Below, in pieces: positions 24,317 through 31,818 of a stretch of DNA of 34,813 bases (position 1 is its first letter; the number at the start of each line of letters is the position of its first letter). Made by a program: the position numbers and the translations under genes. Under the pieces are notes generated by a model, which was given only the letters and a program-made list of their open reading frames with translations, was not told where the DNA came from and searched no databases. Source of the DNA: Streptomyces hydrogenans (GTDB lineage Bacteria > Actinomycetota > Actinomycetes > Streptomycetales > Streptomycetaceae); NCBI RefSeq assembly GCF_014656075.1, contig NZ_BNBS01000085.1, forward strand, positions 1-34,813, given 5' to 3'.

Positions 24317-24428
24317 GCCGCCTGGTACGCTGTGTGACGGCCGTTTGTGTGCGCGCTCCCGGAAGCAGGCGAGATCCCGCCTCGGGGAACAGCGCTCAAC
24401 GGACCTTCGCTCCCGAGTCACGGAAGCT

Positions 24429-24450
24429 CCCCTGAGATGTAGACCAGGGG
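24429..24450 (+). other. Small leader hairpin upstream of rpsO
   Basis: CCCCTG (24429-24434) and CAGGGG (24445-24450) can pair around a 10-nt loop, ending 20 nt before the ribosome site of rpsO. S15 represses its own mRNA through leader structures in other bacteria. This short hairpin is only a candidate for that. Confidence 0.3.
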
Positions 24451-24482
24451 CACTCGTGGGCACGAAACCTGAGGAGAACCGC

Positions 24483-24773
24483 GTGGCTCTCGACGCCGCC
24501 GTCAAGAAGCAGATCATGACCGAGTTCGGCACCAAGGAGGGCGACACCGGCTCCCCCGAGGTCCAGGTCGCCATGCTGTCCCGCCGCATCTCGGACCTGA
24601 CCGAGCACCTCAAGACCCACAAGCACGACCACCACTCCCGTCGTGGTCTGCTGATCCTGGTCGGTCAGCGCCGCCGCCTGCTGCAGTACCTGGCCAAGAA
24701 GGACATCCAGCGCTTCCGTACGCTGGTCGACCGCCTCGGCATCCGCCGCGGTGCGGCCGGCGGCGCCAAGTAA
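24483..24773 (+). CDS. rpsO: 30S ribosomal protein S15
   Basis: 96 residues from the GTG at 24483 (VALDAAVKKQIMTEFGTKEG). GAGGAG lies 6 nt upstream. The S15 signature is complete: DTGSPEVQVAMLSRRISDLTEHLK, then KHDHHSRRGLLILVGQRRRLLQYL and the C-terminal RLGIRRG. S15 binds 16S rRNA early in small-subunit assembly. Length and sequence are standard for actinobacteria. The frame extends upstream to 24345, but that part has no ribosome site and is not S15. It is followed by a hairpin and then pnp, the common rpsO-pnp arrangement. Confidence 0.98.
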   Translation: MALDAAVKKQIMTEFGTKEGDTGSPEVQVAMLSRRISDLTEHLKTHKHDHHSRRGLLILVGQRRRLLQYLAKKDIQRFRTLVDRLGIRRGAAGGAK

Positions 24774-24798
24774 TCCATCTGGATGGCGAACGCTGCGG

Positions 24799-24833
24799 AG
24801 GGAGCGGTTCCCACTTTCAGGGGGCCGCTCCCT
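24799..24833 (+). terminator. rpsO-pnp intergenic hairpin (terminator or RNase III site)
   Basis: AGGGAGCGGTTCCC (24799-24812) pairs with 24820-24833 over 14 bp, including two G-T pairs, around a 7-nt loop, followed by TTGCTGT. It may act as a partial terminator. In Streptomyces the rpsO-pnp read-through transcript is known to be cut by RNase III in this intergenic region (literature memory), so it may also be a processing site. Confidence 0.7.
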
Positions 24834-25055
24834 TTGCTGTACGTGCGTGAAGTACCGACCGGCATTTACTCTGGTCGCAGAACGCCACAACCCGCGCGAG
24901 AAGCAGCCGGCACGCCGCCGGTCCTCGGTAGTGGCCCCCGGACCTCATCCCGGGTGCTTCGATCGAAGACCGGCCCGCCACATCAGCGCTTCTCCCGCAC
25001 CCGTCCCACGCCACACGGGCGCGCGGACCAAAGACGAACGTAGGAGAAACCCATA

Positions 25056-27266
25056 GTGGAGAACGAGACCCACTACGCCGAGGCCGTCATCGACAACGGC
25101 TCCTTCGGCACCCGCACCATCCGCTTCGAGACCGGCCGTCTGGCCCGTCAGGCCGCCGGCTCCGCCGTCGCCTACCTCGACGACGACACCATGGTGCTCT
25201 CGGCGACCACCGCCTCCAAGCGGCCCAAGGACCAGCTCGACTTCTTCCCCCTCACGGTGGACGTCGAGGAGCGGATGTACGCGGCCGGCAAGATCCCCGG
25301 CTCCTTCTTCCGCCGCGAGGGCCGCCCCTCCGAGGACGCGATCCTCACCTGTCGCCTGATCGACCGCCCGCTGCGCCCGTCCTTCAAGAAGGGCCTGCGC
25401 AACGAGATCCAGGTCGTCGCCACGATCATGGCGCTCAACCCCGACCACCTGTACGACGTCGTCGCGATCAACGCCGCGTCCGCGTCCACCCAGCTGGCCG
25501 GCCTGCCCTTCTCCGGCCCGATCGGCGGCGTCCGCGTCGCGCTGATCAACGGCCAGTGGGTCGCCTTCCCGACCCACACGGAGCTCGAGGACGCCGTCTT
25601 CGACATGGTCGTCGCCGGTCGCGTCCTGGAGGACGGCGACGTCGCGATCATGATGGTCGAGGCCGAGGCCACCGAGAAGACCATCGCCCTCGTCCAGGGC
25701 GGCGCCGAGGCGCCGACCGAGGAGATCGTCGCCGCGGGCCTCGAGGCCGCGAAGCCGTTCATCAAGGTCCTCTGCAAGGCGCAGTCGGACCTCGCCGCCA
25801 AGGCCGCCAAGCCCGAGGGCGAGTTCCCGATCTTCCTGGACTACCAGGACGACGTGTACGCCGCGCTCTCCGACGCCGTCCGCGGCGAGCTCGCCCAGGC
25901 GCTCACCATCGCCGGCAAGCAGGACCGCGAGGCCGAGCTCGACCGCGTCAAGGAGATCGCCGCCGAGAAGCTCCTCCCGGCCTTCGAGGGCCGCGAGAAG
26001 GAGATCTCCGCCGCCTACCGCTCCCTGACCAAGGCCCTGGTCCGCGAGCGCGTCATCAAGGACAAGGTCCGCATCGACGGCCGCGGCGTCACGGACATCC
26101 GTACGCTGGCCGCCGAGGTCGAGGCCATCCCGCGCGTGCACGGCTCCGCCCTGTTCGAGCGTGGCGAGACCCAGATCCTGGGCGTCACCACCCTCAACAT
26201 GCTCCGCATGGAGCAGCAGCTGGACACCCTCTCCCCGGTGACCCGCAAGCGGTACATGCACAACTACAACTTCCCGCCGTACTCCGTCGGCGAGACCGGC
26301 CGCGTCGGTTCGCCGAAGCGCCGCGAGATCGGCCACGGCGCGCTCGCCGAGCGCGCGATCGTGCCGGTCCTCCCGACCCGCGAGGAGTTCCCCTACGCGA
26401 TCCGTCAGGTGTCCGAGGCCCTCGGCTCCAACGGCTCGACGTCGATGGGCTCGGTCTGCGCCTCCACCATGTCGCTGCTGAACGCCGGTGTGCCGCTCAA
26501 GGCCCCCGTCGCCGGCATCGCCATGGGCCTGATCTCCCAGGAGATCAACGGCGAGACGCACTACGTCGCCCTCACCGACATCCTCGGTGCGGAGGACGCC
26601 TTCGGCGACATGGACTTCAAGGTCGCCGGTACGAAGGAGTTCGTCACCGCCCTCCAGCTCGACACCAAGCTGGACGGCATCCCGGCCTCCGTCCTGGCCG
26701 CGGCCCTCAAGCAGGCCCGCGACGCCCGCCTCCACATCCTCGACGTGATGATGGAAGCGATCGACACCCCGGACGAGATGTCCCCCAACGCCCCGCGGAT
26801 CATCACCGTCAAGATCCCCGTGGACAAGATCGGCGAGGTCATCGGCCCCAAGGGCAAGATGATCAACCAGATCCAGGAGGACACCGGCGCCGAGATCACG
26901 ATCGAGGACGACGGCACCATCTACATCGGTGCCCAGGTCGGCTCGCAGGCCGAGGCCGCCCGCGCCACGATCAACGGCATCGCCAACCCGACCATGCCGG
27001 AGGTCGGCGAGCGCTACCTGGGCACGGTCGTCAAGACCACCACCTTCGGTGCCTTCGTCTCCCTGCTCCCGGGCAAGGACGGCCTGCTGCACATCTCGCA
27101 GATCCGCAAGCTCGCCGGCGGCAAGCGCGTGGAGAACGTCGAGGACGTGCTCGCGATCGGCTCCAAGGTCCAGGTCGAGATCGCCGAGATCGACCAGCGC
27201 GGCAAGCTCTCCCTGATCCCCGTGATCGAGGGCGAGGACGAGCAGAAGGACGACGCCTCCTCGTGA
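25056..27266 (+). CDS. pnp: Polyribonucleotide nucleotidyltransferase (PNPase)
   Basis: 736 residues from the GTG at 25056, with AGGAG 9-10 nt upstream. Domains in order: first RNase PH domain (about 15-145), a helical linker, second RNase PH domain (about 340-560, with RYMHNYNFPPYSVGE and GSNGSTSMGSVCAS), a KH domain with the VIGPKGKMI loop (about 595-650), and S1 RNA-binding domain (RYLGTVVKTTTFGAFVSLLPG, about 660-730). PNPase degrades RNA 3'-5' by phosphorolysis and in Streptomyces also makes 3' tails. The enzyme works as a trimer in the cytoplasm. The stop overlaps the likely GTG of the M16 protease gene (GTGA at 27263-27266). Confidence 0.98.
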   Translation: MENETHYAEAVIDNGSFGTRTIRFETGRLARQAAGSAVAYLDDDTMVLSATTASKRPKDQLDFFPLTVDVEERMYAAGKIPGSFFRREGRPSEDAILTCRLIDRPLRPSFKKGLRNEIQVVATIMALNPDHLYDVVAINAASASTQLAGLPFSGPIGGVRVALINGQWVAFPTHTELEDAVFDMVVAGRVLEDGDVAIMMVEAEATEKTIALVQGGAEAPTEEIVAAGLEAAKPFIKVLCKAQSDLAAKAAKPEGEFPIFLDYQDDVYAALSDAVRGELAQALTIAGKQDREAELDRVKEIAAEKLLPAFEGREKEISAAYRSLTKALVRERVIKDKVRIDGRGVTDIRTLAAEVEAIPRVHGSALFERGETQILGVTTLNMLRMEQQLDTLSPVTRKRYMHNYNFPPYSVGETGRVGSPKRREIGHGALAERAIVPVLPTREEFPYAIRQVSEALGSNGSTSMGSVCASTMSLLNAGVPLKAPVAGIAMGLISQEINGETHYVALTDILGAEDAFGDMDFKVAGTKEFVTALQLDTKLDGIPASVLAAALKQARDARLHILDVMMEAIDTPDEMSPNAPRIITVKIPVDKIGEVIGPKGKMINQIQEDTGAEITIEDDGTIYIGAQVGSQAEAARATINGIANPTMPEVGERYLGTVVKTTTFGAFVSLLPGKDGLLHISQIRKLAGGKRVENVEDVLAIGSKVQVEIAEIDQRGKLSLIPVIEGEDEQKDDASS

Positions 27267-28642
27267 CGTCCCGTAGTTCCGTGACGACGGCCCGCCCCTC
27301 CTCCGGGGGGCGGGCCGTCGCCCGTACCCAAACGCTTCTGCCCGGCAGGGACGGCATCGGCACCGTCCGCCGCACCACCCTCCCCGGTGGCCTGCGCGTG
27401 GTCACCGAGACCCTCCCCTCGGTGCGCTCCGCGACCTTCGGCATCTGGGCCCACGTCGGCTCCCGCGACGAGACCCCGACGCTGAACGGCGCCACCCACT
27501 ACCTGGAGCACCTCCTCTTCAAGGGCACGACCGCGCGGTCCGCCCTCGACATCTCCTCCGCGATCGACGCGGTCGGCGGCGAGATGAACGCCTTCACGGC
27601 GAAGGAGTACACCTGCTACTACGCCCGGGTCCTCGACACCGACCTGCCGCTGGCGATCGACGTCGTCTGCGACATGCTCACGGGCTCGCTCATCCTCGAC
27701 GAGGACGTGGACGCCGAGCGCGGCGTCATCCTCGAAGAGATCGCGATGACCGAGGACGACCCCGGCGACGTGGTGCACGACCTGTTCGCGCGGACCATGT
27801 TCGGCGACACCCCGCTGGGCCGCCCGGTCCTCGGCACCGTCGACACGATCAACGCGCTCACCCGCGGCCAGATCGCCCGCTTCTACAAGAAGCACTACGA
27901 CCCGACCCACCTGGTCGTCGCCGCCGCGGGCAACGTCGACCACGCCACGGTGGTGCGCCAGGTCCGCCGCGCCTTCGAGCGCGCCGGCGCCCTGACCCGT
28001 ACCGCCGCCGCCCCGGTCGCCCCGCGCGACGGCCGCAAGGCCATCCGCACGGCCGGCAAGGTCGAGCTGCTGGGCCGCAGGACGGAGCAGGCGCACGTCG
28101 TCCTCGGCATGCCCGGGCTGGCCCGGAACGACGACCGCCGCTGGGCGCTCGGCGTCCTGAACACCGCCCTCGGCGGCGGCATGTCCTCCCGCCTCTTCCA
28201 GGAGGTCCGGGAGAAGCGCGGCCTGGCCTACAGCGTGTACTCGTACACCTCGGGCTTCGCCGACTGCGGCCTCTTCGGCGTCTACGCGGGCTGCCGCCCC
28301 AGCCAGGTCCACGACGTGCTCGGGATCTGCCGGGACGAGCTCGACAAGGTCGCCTCCGAGGGCCTCACCGACGAGGAGATCACCCGCGCCGTCGGCCAGC
28401 TCTCCGGCTCCACGGTCCTCGGCCTGGAGGACACCGGCGCGATCATGAACCGCATCGGCAAGAGCGAGCTGTGCTGGGGCACCCAGATGTCGGTCGACGA
28501 CATGCTGGCCCGGATCGCGGCGGTCACCCCGGACGAGGTCCGGGAGGTCGCCCGTGACGTGCTGACCCAGCGGCCCTCGCTCTCGGTGATAGGCCCGCTG
28601 AAGGACAAGCAGGCGGACCGCCTCCACCAGGCCGTCTCCTGA
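27263..28642 (+). CDS. M16-family zinc metalloprotease
   Basis: 459 residues from the GTG at 27263, overlapping the pnp stop by 4 nt; a GTG at 27281 is the alternative. The zinc-binding inverted motif is HYLEH (H79, E82, H83), with the distal glutamate in VILEEIAMTEDDP (E158/E159), typical of M16B peptidases such as MPP-beta-like and B. subtilis YmxG/MlpA-like enzymes. An R/Y substrate-binding block is seen late in the protein (SSRLFQEVREKRGLAYSVYS). No signal peptide, so probably cytoplasmic. The first ~30 residues are low in conservation and contain the hairpin at 27285-27320. The gene after pnp is an M16 protease in many Gram-positives. The substrate is unknown. Confidence 0.93.
   Translation: MTSRSSVTTARPSSGGRAVARTQTLLPGRDGIGTVRRTTLPGGLRVVTETLPSVRSATFGIWAHVGSRDETPTLNGATHYLEHLLFKGTTARSALDISSAIDAVGGEMNAFTAKEYTCYYARVLDTDLPLAIDVVCDMLTGSLILDEDVDAERGVILEEIAMTEDDPGDVVHDLFARTMFGDTPLGRPVLGTVDTINALTRGQIARFYKKHYDPTHLVVAAAGNVDHATVVRQVRRAFERAGALTRTAAAPVAPRDGRKAIRTAGKVELLGRRTEQAHVVLGMPGLARNDDRRWALGVLNTALGGGMSSRLFQEVREKRGLAYSVYSYTSGFADCGLFGVYAGCRPSQVHDVLGICRDELDKVASEGLTDEEITRAVGQLSGSTVLGLEDTGAIMNRIGKSELCWGTQMSVDDMLARIAAVTPDEVREVARDVLTQRPSLSVIGPLKDKQADRLHQAVS
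27285..27320 (+). other. Strong hairpin inside the start of the M16 protease gene
   Basis: CGACGGCCCGCCCC (27285-27298) is perfectly complementary to GGGGCGGGCCGTCG (27307-27320), leaving an 8-nt centre. It looks like a Streptomyces terminator for pnp, yet it begins only 22 bp into the M16 frame if that gene starts at 27263. It may therefore be a terminator/attenuator or processing site that sets the pnp to protease ratio. Confidence 0.65.
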
Positions 28643-28667
28643 CCTCCACCCCTAAGGAAGTAGTGCG

Positions 28668-29420
28668 ATGAGCAAGCTGCGCGTGGCGGTCCTCGGTGCC
28701 CGGGGCCGCATCGGCTCCGAGGCCGTGAAGGCCGTCGAGGCCGCCGAGGACATGGAGCTGGTCGCGGCCCTGGGCCGCGGCGACGAGCTGGGGGCCCTCA
28801 CCGAGGCCGGCGCCCAGGTCGTCGTCGAGCTGACCACCCCGGACTCGGTCATGGCCAACCTCGAGTACTGCGTGGGCCACGGCATCCACGCCGTCGTCGG
28901 CACCACAGGCTGGACCGAGGACCGCCTCGCGCGGCTGAACGGCTGGCTCGCCGCCTCCCCGGAGACCGGCGTCCTCATCGCCCCGAACTTCTCCATCGGC
29001 GCGGTGCTCACCATGCGGTTCGCCCAGCTCGCGGCCCCGTACTTCGAGTCCGTCGAGGTCGTCGAGCTGCACCACCCGAACAAGGTGGACGCCCCCTCGG
29101 GCACCGCCACCCGTACGGCCCAGCTGATCGCCAAGGCCCGTGCCGAGGCCGGTCTGGGCGCCCAGCCGGACGCCACCGCGACCGCCCTCGACGGGGCCCG
29201 CGGGGCGGACGTGGACGGCGTCCCGGTGCACGCGGTACGCCTCCGGGGCCTGCTGGCCCACCAGGAGGTGCTGCTCGGCGGCGAGGGCGAGACGCTCACC
29301 GTCCGGCACGACTCGCTGCACCACTCCAGCTTCATGCCGGGCGTGCTGCTCGGTGCTCGCCGCGTGGTGAGCACCCCGGGCCTCACGTTCGGCCTGGAGA
29401 ACTTCCTGGACCTGGGCTGA
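28668..29420 (+). CDS. dapB: 4-hydroxy-tetrahydrodipicolinate reductase
   Basis: 250 residues (MSKLRVAVLGARGRIGSEAV). AAGGAAG sits 7 nt upstream of the ATG. It has the NAD(P)H-binding GARGRIG loop at about 10-16, the TTGWTEDRL segment, and the catalytic signature ELHHPNKVDAPSGTA, with the paired His and Lys. The C-terminus is VVSTPGLTFGLENFLDLG, near the family LxxGLdnFL motif. The enzyme reduces the DapA product in lysine/meso-diaminopimelate synthesis, needed for the LL-/meso-DAP cell wall. It lies 25 nt after the protease gene and is likely co-transcribed. The partner dapA is 2.4 kb away at 31819, separately transcribed. Confidence 0.97.
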   Translation: MSKLRVAVLGARGRIGSEAVKAVEAAEDMELVAALGRGDELGALTEAGAQVVVELTTPDSVMANLEYCVGHGIHAVVGTTGWTEDRLARLNGWLAASPETGVLIAPNFSIGAVLTMRFAQLAAPYFESVEVVELHHPNKVDAPSGTATRTAQLIAKARAEAGLGAQPDATATALDGARGADVDGVPVHAVRLRGLLAHQEVLLGGEGETLTVRHDSLHHSSFMPGVLLGARRVVSTPGLTFGLENFLDLG

Positions 29421-29425
29421 CGGTC

Positions 29426-29878
29426 ATGGGCGGCAAGATCACGTACGTCTTCCTCGCCACCGTCCTCGTTCTGGTCTTCGGGGTGGTGGCGATGGAGGGC
29501 GTCCTGCTCCTCCTGACCGGCGAGCCGGCGGCCATGGGCATGGGCGCGGTGGCGTTCCTGCTGCCGTGCGTCGGCGGCTGGTTCCTGTGGAAGAACACCA
29601 GCTTCGCGCGGCGGGCCAACCGGCTCGCGGCGGAGCTGGAGGCGGAGGGCGGCCTGCCCGTCGACGAGCTGCGGCGCACCGAGGGCGGCCGGATCGACCG
29701 CGACTCGGCGGACGAGGTCTTCGCCCGGCGCAAGGCCGAGACGGAGGAGACCCCGGAGGACTGGCGCTGCTGGTTCCGGCTGGCGGTCGCCTATCACGAC
29801 GCCCGCGACACGCCCCGGGCCCGCAAGGCGATGCAGCGGGCCATCGCCCTCCACGAGGGCCGGACGGTCAGCGCCTGA
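29426..29878 (+). CDS. Small membrane protein with a C-terminal TPR-like segment
   Basis: 150 residues from the ATG at 29426, 5 nt after dapB. Two transmembrane helices: ITYVFLATVLVLVFGVVAMEGVLLLL (about 5-30) and AVAFLLPCVGGWFLW (about 41-55). These are followed by a charged cytoplasmic region (RRANRLAAELEAEGGLPVDEL) and DWRCWFRLAVAYHDARDTPRARKAMQRAIALHE, which reads as a single tetratricopeptide-like helix pair. No enzymatic motif. The close spacing suggests co-transcription with dapB. Its last 11 bp overlap the convergent gene 29868-30416. Function unknown. Confidence 0.85.
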   Translation: MGGKITYVFLATVLVLVFGVVAMEGVLLLLTGEPAAMGMGAVAFLLPCVGGWFLWKNTSFARRANRLAAELEAEGGLPVDELRRTEGGRIDRDSADEVFARRKAETEETPEDWRCWFRLAVAYHDARDTPRARKAMQRAIALHEGRTVSA

Positions 29879-30416
29879 CGCCGTACTCGGCGTGCCACGC
29901 CTCGACGGTGTCGGCGGCCCGGTCGAAGGCCTCGGTCCGGGAGAGGAAGTCCGCGTTGTGGTCGGTGAGCAGCACCAGCTGCTCGCCGGCCACCCGGTCG
30001 AGGAGCAGGGCCTGTCCCTGGACCGTCCGCGGGAGGTTCAGCCAGCGCACCGGCTGCTGCGCGGTGCGGACACCGGAGACCTTCGCCCAGGGCGTGGTGC
30101 CGGTGGTGAAGAAGCCGACGCGGCGCACGCCGGCGCGGCTGACCCAGGTCCCCATGCGCAGCAGGCGCAGCGCGGCCAGGATGATCAGCACGGCGAAGCC
30201 GAAGGTGACCCCCGCTCCGCCGACCGCCCCGGCGGCGGCGATGATCACCGCCGCGAGCAGCACGAACGAGGCGAGCAGCAGCGCGAGCGCCGCCGCACCG
30301 ACCCGGTAGGGCCCCGGACGGTACGGACGGCGCCACTGGTCGTGGTCGTCGAACGGGAGCGCGACGGCGTCGGTGGTGTCAAAGTCACGGTCGGCCGTCA
30401 GAAAGGGCAGGGGCAC
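29868..30416 (-). CDS. Two-helix membrane protein of unknown function
   Basis: 182 residues from a GTG at 30416 (MPLPFLTADRDFDTTDAVALPF). GAGGAA lies 6 nt upstream. Two hydrophobic helices span about 40-88 (AALALLLASFVLLAAVIIAAAGAV and TFGFAVLIILAALRLL). The soluble C-terminal half (MGTWVSRAGVRRVGFFTTG; QALLLDRVAGEQLVLLTD) has a PH-like strand pattern seen in many actinobacterial membrane proteins. It ends in a helix with AADTVEAWHAEYGVRR. The 3' end overlaps the convergent gene ending at 29878 by 11 bp. Not recognised beyond this. Confidence 0.82.
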   Translation of the reverse strand: MPLPFLTADRDFDTTDAVALPFDDHDQWRRPYRPGPYRVGAAALALLLASFVLLAAVIIAAAGAVGGAGVTFGFAVLIILAALRLLRMGTWVSRAGVRRVGFFTTGTTPWAKVSGVRTAQQPVRWLNLPRTVQGQALLLDRVAGEQLVLLTDHNADFLSRTEAFDRAADTVEAWHAEYGVRR

Positions 30417-30470
30417 GGCGGTTCCTCACTCACAAGCACGCTCGAAGGGGCGGTGCCCGGTGAGGCTACC

Positions 30471-30710
30471 TCAGCGGTTGTCGGAGGCTTCGGACTGCTG
30501 CTGGTGCGCGGGCGAGTTCGTGCTGTCGAGCGACGGCATCCCGAGGACCAGGGCGCCCACGAGCCCGGCGGCGACGGTCAGCCCGAGCAGCGTACGTCCG
30601 ACGACCTGCCCCGGTCGGAGCCGCTCGCGCGGCGGCGGAGTGACGTTACTGCGGAATTCGTCGGCCTCCGACACGAACGCGAACGGTACGGCCTCAGTCC
30701 GCCTGAACAT
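30471..30710 (-). CDS. Small single-pass membrane protein
   Basis: 79 residues from the ATG at 30710 (MFRRTEAVPFAFVSEADEFR). A GTG three codons earlier (30719) touches GAGGAGA too closely to be the start. There is a cytoplasmic N-terminus with PPPRERLRPGQ, one transmembrane helix (VVGRTLLGLTVAAGLVGALVLGM, about 36-58), and a Ser/Gln-rich outside tail. Divergent from thyX with 190 bp between starts. Function unknown. Confidence 0.75.
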   Translation of the reverse strand: MFRRTEAVPFAFVSEADEFRSNVTPPPRERLRPGQVVGRTLLGLTVAAGLVGALVLGMPSLDSTNSPAHQQQSEASDNR

Positions 30711-30859
30711 GGGTGGCACTCTCCTCGGTGGTCGTCGTACGCCTCACCAGTACAGACGAGCGAACCGAACGTTTGGTGCCGTTTTTCACCGAACCGGCCG
30801 AATCTCCTCCTTCGGACGGAGGCCGGGGGCGGGTGCGTACCCCTGGGGACGGACGTCGT

Positions 30860-30865
30860 TAGAGT
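30860..30865 (+). promoter_or_regulatory. Candidate thyX -10 element
   Basis: TAGAGT fits the Streptomyces -10 consensus and would give an mRNA start near 30872, about 30 nt before the thyX GTG. No good -35 was found at 17-19 bp, so the promoter may be activator-dependent or the match chance. Confidence 0.4.
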
Positions 30866-30900
30866 GGACGACTGCGATTGGCGACTGGAAGGTACTGCTG

Positions 30901-31641
30901 GTGACCGACACCCCCACCGAGCCTGTGAAGATCGACCTCCGGAGCGACGTCACCGTCGAACTGGTCAAGAGCGCCGCGGCCGACTCGGACGTCCTGTGGG
31001 CGGCCCGGGTCTCCACGGCGGGGGAGCAGTCCCTCGAAGAGCTCCAGAAGGACCCGGAGCGCTCGAAGGGCCTGATCAACTACCTGATGCGGGACCGCCA
31101 CGGCAGCCCCTTCGAGCACAACTCGATGACCTTCTTCATCAGCGCCCCGATCTTCGTCTTCCGCGAGTTCATGCGGCACCGGGTCGGCTGGTCGTACAAC
31201 GAGGAGTCGGGCCGCTACAGGGAGCTGGAGCCGGTCTTCTACGTCCCGGACACCTCCCGCAAGCTGGTCCAGGAGGGCCGCCCCGGCAAGTACGTCTTCG
31301 TCGACGGCAGCCGGGAGCAGCACGCGCTGGTCGACGAGGCGATGACCCGGTCGTACCGCCAGGCGTACGAGACGTACCAGGAGATGCTGGCCGGCGGCGT
31401 CGCCCGCGAGGTCGCCCGCGCGGTCCTGCCGGTCGGTCTCTACTCCTCGATGTACGCCACCTGCAACGCCCGCTCGCTGATGCACTTCCTCGGCCTGCGC
31501 ACCCAGCACGAGCTGGCCACGGTGCCGTCCTTCCCGCAGCGGGAGATCGAGATGGTCGGCGAGAAGATGGAGGAGCACTGGGCCCGGCTGATGCCGCTGA
31601 CCCACGCGGCCTTCAACAAGAACGGACGCGTCGCGCCGTAG
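30901..31641 (+). CDS. thyX: Flavin-dependent thymidylate synthase
   Basis: 246 residues from the GTG at 30901 (VTDTPTEPVKIDLRSDVTVE). GGAAGG lies about 10 nt upstream. The ThyX motif is RHRVGWSYNEES, within the RHR-X(7-8)-S range. Other family blocks are DRHGSPFEHNSMTFFISAPIFVFREFMRHR, SGRYRELEPVFYVP, ARAVLPVGLYSSMY and MHFLGLRTQHELA. ThyX makes dTMP from dUMP with FAD, NADPH and methylene-tetrahydrofolate, and replaces or supplements ThyA. It acts as a tetramer in the cytoplasm. The longer frame back to 30373 is not thyX. The neighbouring dapA and dapB are also found close to thyX in other actinomycetes. Confidence 0.97.
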   Translation: MTDTPTEPVKIDLRSDVTVELVKSAAADSDVLWAARVSTAGEQSLEELQKDPERSKGLINYLMRDRHGSPFEHNSMTFFISAPIFVFREFMRHRVGWSYNEESGRYRELEPVFYVPDTSRKLVQEGRPGKYVFVDGSREQHALVDEAMTRSYRQAYETYQEMLAGGVAREVARAVLPVGLYSSMYATCNARSLMHFLGLRTQHELATVPSFPQREIEMVGEKMEEHWARLMPLTHAAFNKNGRVAP

Positions 31642-31662
31642 CGGACAGATGTTCGTCCACTC

Positions 31663-31694
31663 TCACGAAGTGTCCGTATTGCGACGTTTCGTGA
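31663..31694. promoter_or_regulatory. Inverted repeat over the candidate dapA upstream promoter
   Basis: TCACGAA (31663-31669) and TTCGTGA (31688-31694) are perfect complements 18 bp apart and enclose the TTGCGA (31679-31684) that could be a -35. It could be a repressor or activator site; no regulator is indicated. Confidence 0.4.
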
Positions 31695-31708
31695 AGTTCA
31701 TCTAGGCT
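31679..31708 (+). promoter_or_regulatory. Candidate promoter between thyX and dapA
   Basis: TTGCGA (31679-31684), 18-bp spacer, and TAGGCT (31703-31708) form a reasonable Streptomyces promoter, with start expected near 31715. Transcripts from here would pass at once through the hairpin at 31720-31757 before reaching dapA. Confidence 0.5.
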
Positions 31709-31719
31709 GATCAAACGGA

Positions 31720-31757
31720 CCCGGCACTGCTTGAACCCCCGAGCAGGCAGTGCCGGG
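31720..31757 (+). terminator. Hairpin terminator or leader attenuator between thyX and dapA
   Basis: CCCGGCACTGC (31720-31730) pairs perfectly with GCAGTGCCGGG (31747-31757), with three further inner pairs, and is followed by a C/T-rich run (CTCCTCTTCTC). It is a convincing terminator for thyX, 79 nt past its stop. If the promoter at 31679-31708 is real, it also lies at the very 5' end of that transcript. Confidence 0.75.
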
Positions 31758-31805
31758 CTCCTCTTCTCACGTCCCCCGAGGGGACACCCGGCGCTGAGCA
31801 GCGAG

Positions 31806-31818
31806 TAGCGTGTTACCC
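31806..31818 (+). promoter_or_regulatory. Possible leaderless-transcript -10 in front of dapA
   Basis: TAGCGT (31806-31811) lies 7 nt before the dapA ATG at 31819, the distance expected for leaderless mRNAs in actinobacteria. The region lacks a Shine-Dalgarno sequence, in line with that. The -35 is unclear (GGGACA at 31781-31786 is 19 bp upstream). Confidence 0.45.

Noticed and set aside
24325..24330. TACGCT as an rpsO -10
   Set aside because: No -35-like sequence at a usable distance; evidence too weak for a feature.
22598..24622. Leftward 674-aa open frame
   Set aside because: Antisense to eccD; Gly/Asp/Glu/Ala-rich low-complexity product without a domain.
24945..27092. Leftward 715-aa open frame
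   Set aside because: Antisense to pnp, which is certain.
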